64,000 nt of DNA. It comes from Rhodomicrobium sp. Az07. GTDB taxonomy: Bacteria; Pseudomonadota; Alphaproteobacteria; Rhizobiales; Rhodomicrobiaceae. The notes under the pieces are model-generated. The model worked only from the letters and a program-made list of their open reading frames with translations, did not search any database and was not told the origin of the DNA. The stretch covers positions 62,001-126,000 of the forward strand of contig NZ_JAHFZG010000007.1 of assembly GCF_018619475.1 (NCBI RefSeq), read 5' to 3'. Of the stretch, positions 42,926-53,220 are shown one piece after another. Both the position numbers and the translations under genes were made by a program. Each line of letters opens with the position of its first letter. Positions within the stretch are counted from its first letter, which is position 1.

Positions 42926-45275
42926 TCCGCGGCGGACGGAGCGGCAGGCCCGGCTCAAGCGATTTCCCTTCTAGCCGCGCGCGGATTTCCCTGATCGCGC
43001 CTTCCACAGGTTTGAATTCGAACCGCACGAGATGCCTGCCCGCGGGCACCTGTATCGCCCGGAACAGCACATTCGCGCGGTAGATGTCGGCCGGTTTGCC
43101 GTCGACCGTGCCGAACCACCAAGGATGCCAGTTGTCGTTCAGGACGACAAAGCCGGGGGCGGGCGTTTCCACTTCCACCTCGACGACCGTATTCCGATAG
43201 GACTTGAGCGACGTCCGCGCCTCCGGCATCGACACGGGTTTGGGCGGCAGCACGACCATTTGCGGCCGTTCCGCGTGGAAAAGCACCGTGCGCCGTAGAT
43301 CGAAGACCGGCCAGCGGCCATCCTTCTTGAGCTGGGTGAAGTTCGCGGGCTGCCAGTCGAAGGCGAAAAGCACGCGCGGCATGGCGCGCGGGTTCTCGTA
43401 AATGTAGGCGTCTTTCGTGTGCCCGACGAGCTTCAGATCGCCCGGCTTCAACTGCTTGTCGAGGTGCTCGATGGGCGCATCGATAGCGATGTAGCGAATG
43501 CCCATCATGTCGGCGAGCGTCGAACGGTAGGACGGGAACAGCGGCGTGAACTCGCGCTGATAGGTTTCGGCGGTCGTTTCGACATCGCCCATCGCTTCCA
43601 CGAATTCCGCGATGCGAAGCGGGTTGTAACCAAGCGAATGGTCGAAGTTGTGTACGAGGCTCGTGTTGGGCCATTCGAAGCCGAGGCCGACAAGTTCCAC
43701 CCGGTCGCGCCGTGCCGATCCCGGCGGCTGCGCCAACCGCTCCTTCAGAAGCGCGAGCGTCTCGTTCTTCGTATCGACGCGCAACTCGTCATAGGTGGAC
43801 GGCGGCAGCGCGGTCGAACGATTCGGGCCGTTGTTAAGGACGAGATCGGCCGTCATGAAACCGCCAAGCGCGAGGACCGCCAGCGCGCCCTGCCCTGCAA
43901 CGGCATATCGGCGCGCGAAGACGAGCGTGCCCCAGGCAAGCGCGAAGACGGCGAGCGCCAGCGCAACCGGCTCCAGCGCGTCGAAGAAGTGCTGATGAAA
44001 GGCCGCGACACCGAGGCCCGAAAGGCACAAGGCCCCGATCCCCAACGCGAGCCACTTCGCCTGCTCGCGCGTGAACTCATCCGCGCCGGAAAGGACACGG
44101 TGCAGCATGTAGCCGCCAAGGATCGCCGTCATGGCACAGAGCGCATAGGTGGCGTCGGCGGGCCTGCGGAACATGTCCACGCCGGGCAGATAGTGATAGA
44201 GAAGCGTAAAAACGCCCGTGTAGCGGCCGAGCGCGTAAAGCAGCAGGCCCAGGATGGCGAGGCTGAAGAAGCGGATTTCGCGCTCGAAGATGCGCCCCTT
44301 GATAAAGCCGACGCCAAGCAGCAAAAGCACGGGCAGCGCGCCGATATAGAGCTGGCCCATGTTTTCCGTCATCGCAAGCCAATCGGCGGGCCATTCGATG
44401 CTCGCCGGGCCCCAATAAGGCTCCTCGATCTTGACGCCGAAAAGATCGGGAATGAGCGTCGTCAGGAGCGACGCCGGATGCAGAGCACCGCGCGCGGCCT
44501 CGTCGAACGGGATTTCAGGGCGGTTCGAATGCTCCACGAAAAGGAAGGCAAGCACGATAGGCCCCGCCGCGATGAGCGTGGCCGCGATGGTTCCCCCGGC
44601 TAGCGGCAGGATGCTCTGGCGCACCGACTGCCAAAAGCGCGGCGCCGTCGCCCAGTAATGGACGGTATAGCCGAGCAGCACATAGGCGCCGATCAGCGCG
44701 ATCTGTCCGGGCTGGATGATCATTCCCGAAGCCGCGACACCGGCGAGCGTGCCGTACAGGATCGATTTGCGGTCGAGCGCGCGCGCCAGAAGCCACAGGC
44801 AGAGCATGAAGAACGCGAAGGCTTCGATCTGCGCGATGTGCTGGATGCGCCAGATCGCCGAGCCGCCAAACGCTGCCCCTAGCGCCGCCACCGTCGCCGC
44901 CGCCGGATGCCAGCCCCGGTCGCGGAACAGCATCAGAACCGAAAAAGCGGCGAGCCCCAGCAACAGAAAGCAATAGAAATCGAGTTGCCGGAAGCTCGGG
45001 GCGGGGTCAAGATAGGCGAGAAGGAAGGCGGGCGAAAAAATCAGCGACTGCGGATCGGCGATCTGTGGCGATCCGCCGAAGACGTTCGGTGCCCAGAACG
45101 GCGACTGCCCCGTATGGAGAGCGTTGGCCAGAAACTGAAGCTGAGGCTGGAAATGCGCCTTTGCGTCATAGGGGATGGTCACCTCCCCCGACAGCCAAGG
45201 CCATGAGAACGCGAGCCAGCCGATCGCCACCGCGATGAGCGCCCCGATGTAGCCGCCGAGATGCCGTAACTTCAT
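42879..45275 (-). CDS. YfhO-like multi-pass membrane protein
   Basis: Large inner-membrane protein of about 798 residues with around 11-12 hydrophobic segments in the first 560 residues, then a soluble C-terminal part. The first periplasmic loop FSWPWLSGEVTIPYDAKAHF with its conserved Asp, and the late WHPWWFGTVDGKPADIYRA block, match the YfhO family of predicted GT-C type glycosyltransferases or lipid-linked sugar ligases. The upstream 66 codons are open but unlike the family, so the MKLRHLGGY start is chosen. It converges on the GT2-GtrA-deacetylase unit, with overlapping 3' ends. Confidence 0.85.
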   Translation of the reverse strand: MKLRHLGGYIGALIAVAIGWLAFSWPWLSGEVTIPYDAKAHFQPQLQFLANALHTGQSPFWAPNVFGGSPQIADPQSLIFSPAFLLAYLDPAPSFRQLDFYCFLLLGLAAFSVLMLFRDRGWHPAAATVAALGAAFGGSAIWRIQHIAQIEAFAFFMLCLWLLARALDRKSILYGTLAGVAASGMIIQPGQIALIGAYVLLGYTVHYWATAPRFWQSVRQSILPLAGGTIAATLIAAGPIVLAFLFVEHSNRPEIPFDEAARGALHPASLLTTLIPDLFGVKIEEPYWGPASIEWPADWLAMTENMGQLYIGALPVLLLLGVGFIKGRIFEREIRFFSLAILGLLLYALGRYTGVFTLLYHYLPGVDMFRRPADATYALCAMTAILGGYMLHRVLSGADEFTREQAKWLALGIGALCLSGLGVAAFHQHFFDALEPVALALAVFALAWGTLVFARRYAVAGQGALAVLALGGFMTADLVLNNGPNRSTALPPSTYDELRVDTKNETLALLKERLAQPPGSARRDRVELVGLGFEWPNTSLVHNFDHSLGYNPLRIAEFVEAMGDVETTAETYQREFTPLFPSYRSTLADMMGIRYIAIDAPIEHLDKQLKPGDLKLVGHTKDAYIYENPRAMPRVLFAFDWQPANFTQLKKDGRWPVFDLRRTVLFHAERPQMVVLPPKPVSMPEARTSLKSYRNTVVEVEVETPAPGFVVLNDNWHPWWFGTVDGKPADIYRANVLFRAIQVPAGRHLVRFEFKPVEGAIREIRARLEGKSLEPGLPLRPPRIRPEASLPVSPKPAG

Positions 45276-45452
45276 TGACTGCCGATCCCGAAATGAAAGA
45301 TGCGCGCTTCTATGCAACCTCAATTTGTTCTTTTTTGTGAAAGCTTGCGCCTCGCGAATGGTCTGGCGGCGGGTGTAGCTTTCGAATTCGACGTTTGAGC
45401 GAAAGCTCTCAGAAACCGGAGACAATGCCAAATTCGCTCCACGAGAGCCCGT

Positions 45453-45483
45453 TCCGATCTGATTTCGATTCAATCAGATCGGA
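45453..45483. repeat. dispersed hairpin repeat, copy 2
   Basis: TCCGATCTGATT and AATCAGATCGGA form a perfect 12-bp stem around the loop TCGATTC. It matches the copy at 12776-12804 in both arms and all but one loop base. It lies about 80 bases after the end of the GNAT gene. Confidence 0.7.
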
Positions 45484-45561
45484 TCCGGCTTTAGCCATTA
45501 CGTCGAATGAATTCAGCTGGGTTGAACCGACTCGATTTGCCTCGGAGGGCTCCACCGCCGT

Positions 45562-46173
45562 TTATACGCCATCGCCCGACGTCTCGGCGCCTGCGACGCC
45601 GGTCTTGCCAAGCGGTTGCCAAATTGCTGATGCACCAGACATCCACTCGCGGCGCAGGATGGCGTATTGCATGGTGTTTTCGTAGATCGGATTGCCCGCA
45701 TCGTCCTTGGTGAACGATACGAACTCGACGAACACACCTTCCCGGCGCATGCCCAGCTTTTCGCAGAGGCGCTGCGAGGGCTTGTTGTGGTCTTCGACAT
45801 AGGCATAAAGCCGGCGAAATCCCTTTGCCCGGAAAAGATGGTCGAGCAGGGCCCTTGCAGCTTCGAACGCATATCCGCGACCACCGAATTGCGGATTGAG
45901 GTTCCAGCCGACCGAGGCCGTCTCGTCTTCCTCATCTTCTCCGGCGCCGCCGAACAGATCGCCGATGACCTGACCGGCCTGCTTCAGGCATATCGCCACG
46001 CAGCCCTCGTCGAGGGCGCGTTTCCTGACCTCGATCTCCGCCTCAGCCAGGTCTGCGAGCTTGAGCGAGAGGAAGCAGGGGGCGGTAGGCGCGCGCAGAT
46101 AAGCGAAGAGGTCCGCTGCATCGCCCTCCCGGAACGGCCTGAGGATCAGGCGCTCGGTCTCAATGATCTGCAT
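45562..46173 (-). CDS. GNAT-family N-acetyltransferase (RimJ/RimL-like)
   Basis: Acetyl-CoA-dependent transferase of 203 residues. The start MQIIETERLILRPFREGDA and the end SQRLCEKLGMRREGVFVEF are the typical N- and C-terminal blocks of the RimJ/RimL group, and the acetyl-CoA loop lies in NPQFGGRGYAFEAARALLDH. The substrate could be a protein N terminus, an amino acid or a small molecule; it cannot be decided. The C-terminal 25 residues are Ala/Gly rich. It is preceded by a short possible membrane reading frame on the same strand. Confidence 0.9.
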   Translation of the reverse strand: MQIIETERLILRPFREGDAADLFAYLRAPTAPCFLSLKLADLAEAEIEVRKRALDEGCVAICLKQAGQVIGDLFGGAGEDEEDETASVGWNLNPQFGGRGYAFEAARALLDHLFRAKGFRRLYAYVEDHNKPSQRLCEKLGMRREGVFVEFVSFTKDDAGNPIYENTMQYAILRREWMSGASAIWQPLGKTGVAGAETSGDGV

Positions 46174-46176
46174 GTC

Positions 46177-46359
46177 CTATACTCTGGAAAAGGCTGTCAA
46201 TGATGACGCACGGGAAAGGCTACGATACCCGGCGAGGGTGAGGAATACCACGACCGCCAGCATCGCGATCACCCCGGCAGCCGTCGTCAGGAGGACCGTG
46301 TGCGTTTGGGTGAAGGCGGCCTTGCCTGCCTCGATCAATGCCGCATAAAGGATTCGCAC
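46177..46359 (-). CDS. possible 60-residue membrane protein
   Basis: A short frame starting with GTG, with one hydrophobic segment (LLTTAAGVIAMLAVVVFLTL) preceded by a soluble stretch and followed by a basic tail. It ends four bases before the GNAT start. There is only a weak ribosome site and no family, so it may be chance. Confidence 0.3.
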   Translation of the reverse strand: MRILYAALIEAGKAAFTQTHTVLLTTAAGVIAMLAVVVFLTLAGYRSLSRASSLTAFSRV

Positions 46360-46787
46360 CTCGAACGCCGGACACCCGGCATTGTGACGCTGTCTTGAAC
46401 CGTAGCAAAGAACTCGCGTCTCAGTGATGCCGTTTTCCCCTGCACCGGCGAAGAAAAGGCGTTCGTCTGCCGACTGCCTGTCTGGGCCGGGTCAAATCGT
46501 GCCAGTTCGCCTGCCTCGCTCCATCTTGCTCCACATGGAATATGTCCTTATTTCATCGGGATAACTTGTTTTTCTTCAATGAGTTATCGTGTTGCCGCGT
46601 CGCGGTTTATTCAAATTGAACCGCGGGTCTTAGCAGCGTGAAAGCAGTGGCTTATCCCTCTACGGCATTTCACTTGACCCTGACGCGCAAGCGCGCAGTT
46701 TGATGCGTAATTGATCGGGCTTATCGGTTTATAGCGTCTGATAGCTCACCGAGTTGTTCAACTCTCCTGTATGGATTTCGAGAGGTG
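46360..46787. other. intergenic region upstream of the hybrid histidine kinase
   Basis: About 430 bases with no gene. GATAACT and AGTTATC form an inverted pair with a 15-base loop at 46560-46588, and TTCAAATTGAA at about 46608-46618 is a short palindrome. Either could be an operator for the kinase gene; no known consensus matches. Confidence 0.4.
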
Positions 46788-48776
46788 ATGATCCTGCAAA
46801 CCCTTGCAAGGGAAGACCTGTGCGCTCCGCCGGATGACAGCATGCAAGATGCTGTCGTCGTGACGGACGAGACAGGCAAATTCCTCTGGGCCAACGCGGG
46901 CTTCGCGCGGCTCACCGGAGTTCCCCCGCACGAAATTGCCGCGCGCACACCATCGTCGCTGCTGCTGTCGCCCGGCATGAACAGCAATGCGGTGGCGGCC
47001 GCGCTTCTGCATGCGCTCGAAGCGCAAGAGCCGGTCAAGACGCAGGTTCTGGGCGAAAGACGGGGCGTTCCCGTCTGGTTCGACCTCGAAGTGATGCCGC
47101 TTCTGGACGCGGACGCGCGTATTCGCGGGTTCGTCGCCATCCAGCGCGACATAACTTTTTGCGTCGGCAGGGATTGCGATGTCACCAGGGCCGTGCTCGG
47201 AAGCAGCAAGGCCGAGGGACGCTTGCGCGCCGCGGTCGAGGCCATCTCGGACGGATTTGCCATTTACGATGAAAACGATCGACTGCTCATCGCCAACGAG
47301 GCGTTCAGCAAGCTTCATGAAGGCATCGAAGACGCTCTCGGCCCTGGAGCGTCGTTCGAAGAATTGTTGCGAAGCACGCTAGCGGAAGGGTTGATCGATA
47401 TCGGCGATGAAAGTCCCCAGCGCTGGCTCGACCGTCAGCTTGCGGCCTCCAGACACGCTTTTTCAGAAATGCACATGCGGTTCGCCAACGGCTGCTGGAT
47501 GTCGCGTCGCCACAAGCGGATGGAGAACAACGAAACCGTTCGCATATGGACCGATATCAGCTCGCTGAAACGTCAACAGGCCGAGCTTGAGGACGCGCGC
47601 GTGCGCGCCGAGTCGGCCGACAGGGCGAAAAGCCAGTTCCTCACGAACATGAGCCATGAAATGCGGACGCCCATGAACGGCATCATCGGCTTCAACGAGC
47701 TGCTGCTTCAGGGCAATTTGAGCGACACGCAGCGCGACTACGCGACGCTGATCCAATCGTCGTCCAAGTCGCTCATGTCGCTCATCGACGAGATCCTCGA
47801 TCTCGGCAAGATCGAGCGTGGCACGCTCGAAATCCAGAGCGCGCCGTTCAAGCTGAATGAGCTGATTTCCGCTGCGCGCTCGCTTCAGGCGCTGGCCGAG
47901 GAAAAGGCGCTCGGCTTGAAGATTTGCAGTTCCCTGCCGTCGCAGACGATCGCCATCGGCGACGCGGAGCGTATTCGCCAGATCCTCGTCAACCTGCTCG
48001 GCAACGCGATCAAGTTCACCGAAACGGGCGAGGTGACGCTATCGATCGCGGGCGATGACAATGGGTTGGCCCTTACCGTCAGCGATACGGGGCCTGGCAT
48101 CGCCGCCGATCGGGTTCGCAAGATTTTCAATCGCTTCTATCAGGACGATAACCTTTGCTCCGGCAAGGTTCAGGGCAGCGGCCTCGGCCTTGCCATCGCG
48201 AAGGAACTCACCGAACTGATGGGGGGCACAATCACGGTCGCGAGCGAGCGCGGACAAGGGGCGACGTTCCGGGTGTGGCTGCCGCTCTGGCTCGACAACG
48301 ATCAGGCGCAATTACCCGCCGCGCTGGGCGGCGCGGGCGCGGAGGAGTCGGCGCGACTCACGCCGTGCGTCTACGACGTGCTCGTTGCGGAAGACCACCC
48401 GATCAATCTCAAGCTTGCGCTCGCGCTTCTGCAAGCGGCCGGATGCGAGACTCACTCGGCCGAGAACGGTCAGCAGGTGCTCCTGAAGCTCGAAAAGCGC
48501 GATTACGATCTCATTATCATGGATAGCCAGATGCCCATCATGAATGGCGTCGAAGCCATCAGGATCATCCGTCACCGGCTCGACTGGAAGCGGGACATCC
48601 CGATCCTGTCGCTCACCGCCGATGCGATGAAGGGAGCTGAAGCATATCACGCGTCCGCAGGGGCGGACGGGTATATGGCCAAACCGCTGAAAAGCGATTG
48701 TTTCATCTCGACGGTTAAGCGACTGGCGGAGCGGGGCCGCGATCTTCGTCTTCGCAATCAGGAGAAGGCCGCCTGA
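46788..48776 (+). CDS. hybrid sensor histidine kinase (PAS-PAS-HisKA-HATPase-REC)
   Basis: Soluble hybrid two-component kinase of about 662 residues without a membrane segment or signal peptide. A PAS domain at about 20-125 ([29 protein letters not shown]), a second PAS-like domain at about 140-255 ([19 protein letters not shown]), a HisKA domain with the phosphorylated His in [19 protein letters not shown] near 290, an HATPase with [13 protein letters not shown] and DTGPGIA and GSGLGLAI, and a receiver with [14 protein letters not shown], the phospho-Asp in [12 protein letters not shown] near 580 and MAKPL. The signal is unknown. No partner response regulator lies next to it. A GTG just upstream is also in frame. 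Confidence 0.93.
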   Translation: MILQTLAREDLCAPPDDSMQDAVVVTDETGKFLWANAGFARLTGVPPHEIAARTPSSLLLSPGMNSNAVAAALLHALEAQEPVKTQVLGERRGVPVWFDLEVMPLLDADARIRGFVAIQRDITFCVGRDCDVTRAVLGSSKAEGRLRAAVEAISDGFAIYDENDRLLIANEAFSKLHEGIEDALGPGASFEELLRSTLAEGLIDIGDESPQRWLDRQLAASRHAFSEMHMRFANGCWMSRRHKRMENNETVRIWTDISSLKRQQAELEDARVRAESADRAKSQFLTNMSHEMRTPMNGIIGFNELLLQGNLSDTQRDYATLIQSSSKSLMSLIDEILDLGKIERGTLEIQSAPFKLNELISAARSLQALAEEKALGLKICSSLPSQTIAIGDAERIRQILVNLLGNAIKFTETGEVTLSIAGDDNGLALTVSDTGPGIAADRVRKIFNRFYQDDNLCSGKVQGSGLGLAIAKELTELMGGTITVASERGQGATFRVWLPLWLDNDQAQLPAALGGAGAEESARLTPCVYDVLVAEDHPINLKLALALLQAAGCETHSAENGQQVLLKLEKRDYDLIIMDSQMPIMNGVEAIRIIRHRLDWKRDIPILSLTADAMKGAEAYHASAGADGYMAKPLKSDCFISTVKRLAERGRDLRLRNQEKAA

Positions 48777-48873
48777 CGGATCGACGAACCGCCGTTGCGC
48801 ACAGTGCGAAAATCGTGCAAAAAGGAGAAACGTAGCGAAAGCGCAGCCGCTCCTTATCCGCGAACGAGCCCTC

Positions 48874-49239
48874 ATGACCGAACTGCTTCAGCAATATTTT
48901 CCGCTTGTCATCTTCCTTGGCGTTTCGCTCATCATCGGGCTTGGCCTGCTCGTCGCGCCGTTTTTTGTCGCACCGAACAACCCGGACCCGGAGAAGGTCG
49001 CCGCGTATGAATGCGGCTTCCCGGCTTTCGACGACGCGCGCATGAAGTTTGACGTGCGGTTCTATCTGGTGGCGATCCTGTTCATTATCTTCGACCTCGA
49101 AGTGGCCTTCCTGTTCCCTTGGGCGGTCGCGTTCAAGGAGGCCGGTGTCGCCGGTTTCTGGGCGATGATGGTGTTTCTTGCGGTGCTCACCATCGGCTTC
49201 ATCTACGAATGGAAGAAGGGCGCCCTCGACTGGGACTGA
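48874..49239 (+). CDS. nuoA: NADH-quinone oxidoreductase subunit A
   Basis: Small membrane subunit of complex I, 121 residues, three membrane helices at about 8-30, 62-85 and 90-112. The conserved loop [20 protein letters not shown] with its reactive cysteine (EKVAAYECG) and the [20 protein letters not shown] block are diagnostic. It is the first gene of a nuoA-F run on the plus strand, about 100 bases after the histidine kinase. No clear operator was seen upstream. Confidence 0.97.
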   Translation: MTELLQQYFPLVIFLGVSLIIGLGLLVAPFFVAPNNPDPEKVAAYECGFPAFDDARMKFDVRFYLVAILFIIFDLEVAFLFPWAVAFKEAGVAGFWAMMVFLAVLTIGFIYEWKKGALDWD

Positions 49240-49334
49240 GCCGCCGCGTCATTTCGCCTTGTGTCAAAAACCGCTTGGCGTTTGCCTCCATCTCGCCATA
49301 TATCGCTCATGGTTAAGCGCTCAACGTTGGATCG

Positions 49335-49889
49335 ATGATCACGCCCGGATTTCCCCAGCCCTTTTATGACACGCCCGGTCGCGCCCAAGCCGGAGCGGCC
49401 GTCGATTTCGACGGATTGAACGCGCAGCTTGCGGACAAGGGGTTCCTCGTCACAAGCACGGAAGACGTCATCAACTGGGCGCGCACCGGCTCGCTCATGT
49501 GGATGACGTTCGGCCTCGCCTGCTGTGCCGTGGAAATGATCCAGGTGTCGATGCCGCGCTACGATCTGGAGCGTTTCGGCACGGCTCCGCGTGCAAGCCC
49601 GCGCCAGTCCGATCTGATGATCGTGGCGGGCACGCTGTGCAACAAGATGGCGCCCGCGCTCCGTAAGGTCTACGACCAGATGCCGGAGCCGCGCTACGTG
49701 ATCTCGATGGGCTCCTGCGCCAATGGCGGCGGCTATTATCACTATTCCTATTCGGTGGTGCGCGGCTGCGACCGCATCGTGCCGGTGGATGTCTACATTC
49801 CCGGCTGCCCGCCGTCGGCCGAAGCGCTGCTTTACGGCATCATGCTGCTTCAGAAGAAAATCCGCCGCACCGGCACGATTGAACGATAG
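49335..49889 (+). CDS. nuoB: NADH-quinone oxidoreductase subunit B
   Basis: Complex I subunit carrying the terminal N2 4Fe-4S cluster near the quinone site, 184 residues. Ligands are in [12 protein letters not shown] (tandem Cys), [14 protein letters not shown] and [13 protein letters not shown]. The family core [20 protein letters not shown] and [20 protein letters not shown] is intact. It follows nuoA by about 95 bases and precedes nuoC by 8 bases. The N-terminal 30 residues are variable. Confidence 0.97.
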   Translation: MITPGFPQPFYDTPGRAQAGAAVDFDGLNAQLADKGFLVTSTEDVINWARTGSLMWMTFGLACCAVEMIQVSMPRYDLERFGTAPRASPRQSDLMIVAGTLCNKMAPALRKVYDQMPEPRYVISMGSCANGGGYYHYSYSVVRGCDRIVPVDVYIPGCPPSAEALLYGIMLLQKKIRRTGTIER

Positions 49890-49897
49890 GCGAATCG

Positions 49898-50515
49898 ATG
49901 ACGAACACGGCGAAGCTCGAAGCGCTGGCCGAAGCCCTGAAAGGCGCTTTCCCCGAAGGCGTCACGGAGACGCGGTTCGCGTTCGGCGAGTTGACGGCGA
50001 TCGTGGATCGCGCCGGCATTCCCGCCATCGCCGAGTTCCTGCGCGACGATCCCGCGTGGCGCTTCACCATCCTTATCGACATCTGCGGCGCGGATTACCC
50101 GGAGCGATCCGAGCGCTTCGAGGTGGTCTACCACTTCCTGAGCGTCTACCAGAATTTGCGCGTGAGGCTGAAAACCGCAACTGATGCGGCTTCTCCGGTG
50201 CCGAGCCTCGTCGGGGTGTTTCCCGCCGCGAACTGGTTCGAGCGCGAAGCCTACGATCTCTACGGCATCCTGTTCGAAGGCCATCCCGACCTTCGACGCA
50301 TCCTCACCGACTACGGTTTCCGCGGCCATCCGCTGCGCAAGGACTTCCCCCTTACCGGTTTTGTCGAAGTGCGCTACGACGAAGAGCAGAAGCGCGTCGT
50401 CTACGAGCCGGTGAAGCTTCCGCAGGAATTCCGCAGCTTCGACTTCCTCTCGCCGTGGGAAGGGGCGGACTATCCGCTCCCGGGCGACGAGAAGGCGACA
50501 AAAGACGTGCGATGA
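49898..50515 (+). CDS. nuoC: NADH-quinone oxidoreductase subunit C
   Basis: Peripheral-arm subunit of complex I (30-kDa type), 205 residues, not fused to NuoD. The family signature is [19 protein letters not shown] followed by [28 protein letters not shown] and [19 protein letters not shown]. In most alphaproteobacteria nuoD would follow directly; here a foreign-looking methyltransferase gene intervenes after a gap of 113 bases. Confidence 0.97.
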   Translation: MTNTAKLEALAEALKGAFPEGVTETRFAFGELTAIVDRAGIPAIAEFLRDDPAWRFTILIDICGADYPERSERFEVVYHFLSVYQNLRVRLKTATDAASPVPSLVGVFPAANWFEREAYDLYGILFEGHPDLRRILTDYGFRGHPLRKDFPLTGFVEVRYDEEQKRVVYEPVKLPQEFRSFDFLSPWEGADYPLPGDEKATKDVR

Positions 50516-50572
50516 GATGTTTCGCCAAGGCGTTGGCCTGTATAACGCTGAAAGGCTGAAGTTTCCATCTTG

Positions 50573-50601
50573 TTTACATTTCCGCTCTGGCCCCTTAGAA
50601 C
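50573..50601 (+). promoter_or_regulatory. possible promoter of the inserted methyltransferase gene
   Basis: TTTACA and TAGAAC lie 17 bases apart, similar to sigma-70 -35 and -10 elements, 28 bases before the ATG. It would allow the inserted gene, and nuoD-F behind it, to be expressed independently. The match is weak. Confidence 0.3.
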
Positions 50602-50628
50602 GTCATTGTTGCGGGCTTGGAGGGTGTG

Positions 50629-51282
50629 ATGGCGATTGGCGAAACGAGCATGCCGAAAAACACGGGCTGGGGGCCGCAAAGCCGACATCGTCAAAGCTGG
50701 CATGACAGAAGCATTTTTGCGGCTCGTCTCCTCCGTGCCGGAGATGTCGTCTGCGACCTCGGTGCCGGTTCGCAATCGTTCAAACAGGTCTTGCCGGCAG
50801 GAGTCGGATATGTCCCTGTTGATTGCGTTGATGCCATCCCCGGCACTTATGTCGCGGATTTCAACCAATCGGCGTTCGCGCTTCCTGATGCGCCGTATAA
50901 CGTGCTGACAGCATTAGGCTTGATCAACTGGCTGGACGATCCGCAGCGCTTTCTTTCGCGCCTCTGCAAGCTGGCAGACGGCAAGTTCTTCATTTTTACC
51001 TACGACCTGTGGCCAAGCAAAAAGAACACGCCGGGCCTCTCTCATCCAGAGATCGGCACGTTGGAAAGCGCTGTCTATTTGTTTTCGCCTTATATCCGCA
51101 ATCTAACTCCAATTATAGTCTATCGCCGCCGCGTTTTGTTCTCAGGGACTTTAGGACTTGGCGAGGCATGCCACAGTGTTCTCCCGTCTACGACAAAAAT
51201 ATATTTAAGATATCTCCGTCCGCAGGAGTATATTTTAATGAAGTTTTTTGGGCTGGACATGATGCCCCGGCGGCTTGCATAA
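50629..51282 (+). CDS. SAM-dependent methyltransferase inserted between nuoC and nuoD
   Basis: A class I methyltransferase-like protein of 217 residues. Motif I is [16 protein letters not shown], followed by VPVDCVD and a domain like methyltransferase type 11, with [20 protein letters not shown] as the motif IV/post-IV region. Substrate unknown. A GGAGGG site precedes the ATG. The 3' third uses codons rare in the neighbours (ATA, TTA, AGA) and is clearly A+T-richer than nuoC and nuoD. This, with its position inside complex I genes, suggests acquisition by transfer. Confidence 0.78.
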   Translation: MAIGETSMPKNTGWGPQSRHRQSWHDRSIFAARLLRAGDVVCDLGAGSQSFKQVLPAGVGYVPVDCVDAIPGTYVADFNQSAFALPDAPYNVLTALGLINWLDDPQRFLSRLCKLADGKFFIFTYDLWPSKKNTPGLSHPEIGTLESAVYLFSPYIRNLTPIIVYRRRVLFSGTLGLGEACHSVLPSTTKIYLRYLRPQEYILMKFFGLDMMPRRLA

Positions 51283-51323
51283 GTGTCAGGTTAAGAACCC
51301 CACTTCAAGACGAGCTGAGAGAG

Positions 51324-52571
51324 ATGGCTGACGGCAGCGGCGCGGTAAGCGAGGCCTACAAGGTGGAAACGAAAAGCCAGGAGCGTCCGCCGGAGAACCG
51401 TAACTTCACGATCAATTTCGGGCCGCAGCATCCGGCCGCGCACGGCGTGCTCCGGCTGATCCTCGAACTCGACGGCGAGGTCGTGCATCGCGTCGATCCG
51501 CATATCGGACTGCTCCATCGCGGCACCGAGAAGCTGATCGAGCACAAGACCTATCTTCAGGCGATCCCCTATTTCGACCGGCTCGACTACGTCGCACCGA
51601 TGAATCAGGAGCACGCTTTCTGCCTCGCGATCGAGAAGCTGCTCGGCGTGACGCCGCCGATTCGCGGCCAGCTTATCCGCGTGCTCTATTCGGAAATCGG
51701 CCGCATCCTCAACCATCTTCTGAACGTCACCACGTTCGCGCTCGACCTCGGCGCGCTGACGCCGCCCCTTTGGGGCTTCGAAGAGCGCGAAAAGCTGATG
51801 GTATTCTATGAGCGCGCGAGCGGTTCGCGGCTTCACGCCAATTATTTCCGGCCCGGCGGCGTTCATCAGGATCTGCCGCAGGCGCTTGTCGACGATATCG
51901 AGGCGTGGTGCGACAGCTTCCTCAAGGTGCTGGGCGACCTCGATACGCTTCTGACCGATAACCGCATCTTCAAGCAGCGCACGGTGGATATCGGCGTCGT
52001 CAGCCTCGAAGATGCGATGGCCTACGGCTTTACCGGCACGATGCTGCGCGGCTCCGGCGCTGCCTGGGACTTGCGCAAGAGCCAGCCATACGAATGCTAC
52101 GCCGATCTCGACTTCGACATCCCGATCGGCAAGAACGGCGACAACTGGGACCGCTATCTCATCCGCATGGAAGAAATGCGCCAGTCCGTCCGCATCATGA
52201 AGCAGTGCATCGAACGCATGAATTCGCCCGCCGGCAAGGGGCCGGTGCTGATCCGGAACAACAAGGTGGCGCCGCCGCGCCGCGAGGAGATGAAGCGCTC
52301 GATGGAGGCGCTCATCCATCACTTCAAGCTTTATACCGAAGGCTTTCGCGTGCCGGAAGGCGAGGTTTACGCCGCCGTCGAAGCACCGAAGGGCGAGTTC
52401 GGCGTCTATCTCGTGGCGGACGGCACCAACCAGCCATATCGCTGCAAGATCCGCGCGCCCGGCTTCCCGCATCTCGCCGCGATGGACTTTCTGTGCAAGG
52501 GGCACATGCTGGCGGACGTGGCGGCCATCCTCGGCAGCATCGATATCGTTTTCGGCGAGATCGACCGCTGA
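51324..52571 (+). CDS. nuoD: NADH-quinone oxidoreductase subunit D
   Basis: Peripheral-arm subunit (49-kDa type) forming the quinone pocket, 415 residues. The start region [68 protein letters not shown] and the end [18 protein letters not shown] are all diagnostic. The ATG is preceded by GAGAG. A long in-frame upstream extension overlapping the methyltransferase gene is rejected, because the N terminus would be far longer than in the family. Confidence 0.97.
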   Translation: MADGSGAVSEAYKVETKSQERPPENRNFTINFGPQHPAAHGVLRLILELDGEVVHRVDPHIGLLHRGTEKLIEHKTYLQAIPYFDRLDYVAPMNQEHAFCLAIEKLLGVTPPIRGQLIRVLYSEIGRILNHLLNVTTFALDLGALTPPLWGFEEREKLMVFYERASGSRLHANYFRPGGVHQDLPQALVDDIEAWCDSFLKVLGDLDTLLTDNRIFKQRTVDIGVVSLEDAMAYGFTGTMLRGSGAAWDLRKSQPYECYADLDFDIPIGKNGDNWDRYLIRMEEMRQSVRIMKQCIERMNSPAGKGPVLIRNNKVAPPRREEMKRSMEALIHHFKLYTEGFRVPEGEVYAAVEAPKGEFGVYLVADGTNQPYRCKIRAPGFPHLAAMDFLCKGHMLADVAAILGSIDIVFGEIDR

Positions 52572-52690
52572 TCGCTGTTGCGGCGCGCAAACCGGCGTCG
52601 CACGCGTGCTTCGAGGCGAATTAGACGACGAGTCGGTGACGGGGCGCGCGGCGGCGCTTCGATGCGCGATAAATAAAGGGGGTCGGCGCG

Positions 52691-52969
52691 ATGTGGAACG
52701 TGATTGCCGGGGTGTTGGCGGCGGTAATTGGCGCTGGCTTCGGTGCGTTTGCCAAGTCTACCGGCATACTCGGCATCGACGCCGGGCCGTTTTCGGTCGT
52801 CTTCATGTTCCTGTCGCTGGTGCTGATCTCGCTCATCTTCCAGTTTCGCGTCAATATGCGCGACAGGGGCGATGGCCGCGGCCTCAGGATTGCGCCCCCC
52901 TCGCCGGATATCATGATCGAGGCGGCGATCTTCTTTGCGGCCGCGCTTACGGCGATGCAGAATATCTGA
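52691..52969 (+). CDS. small membrane protein inside the nuo cluster
   Basis: A protein of 92 residues with three hydrophobic segments: WNVIAGVLAAVIGAGFGAFA (2-20), FSVVFMFLSLVLISLIFQF (34-52) and IMIEAAIFFAAALTAMQ near the end. A G-rich stretch (GGGGGTCGG) lies before the ATG. I recognise no family. It lies between nuoD and nuoE on the same strand; a role in complex I assembly is possible but nothing in the sequence shows it. Confidence 0.65.
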   Translation: MWNVIAGVLAAVIGAGFGAFAKSTGILGIDAGPFSVVFMFLSLVLISLIFQFRVNMRDRGDGRGLRIAPPSPDIMIEAAIFFAAALTAMQNI

Positions 52970-53220
52970 TCGCGGCGGCGGGGGAAGCGCGCTATGTGGG
53001 GTTTGCAACCTCCAGCGCTTCTGCGCCTGCATGAACGGCTTGCGTTCCGGCACGCGCCGGGTTCGCGCAAAAATGCGATCTTCACATCCCACCCCTCGAA
53101 TGCCCGCGTCGGAAACAACCAGATCGGGATCGACGGGCAACAGCGTTTTCGAAACAATTGCCGGAGCGTCCCGCCCGCGCTAAGTGTCAAGACAAATGCG
53201 CAGTTCGAGGGATGGGGCGA

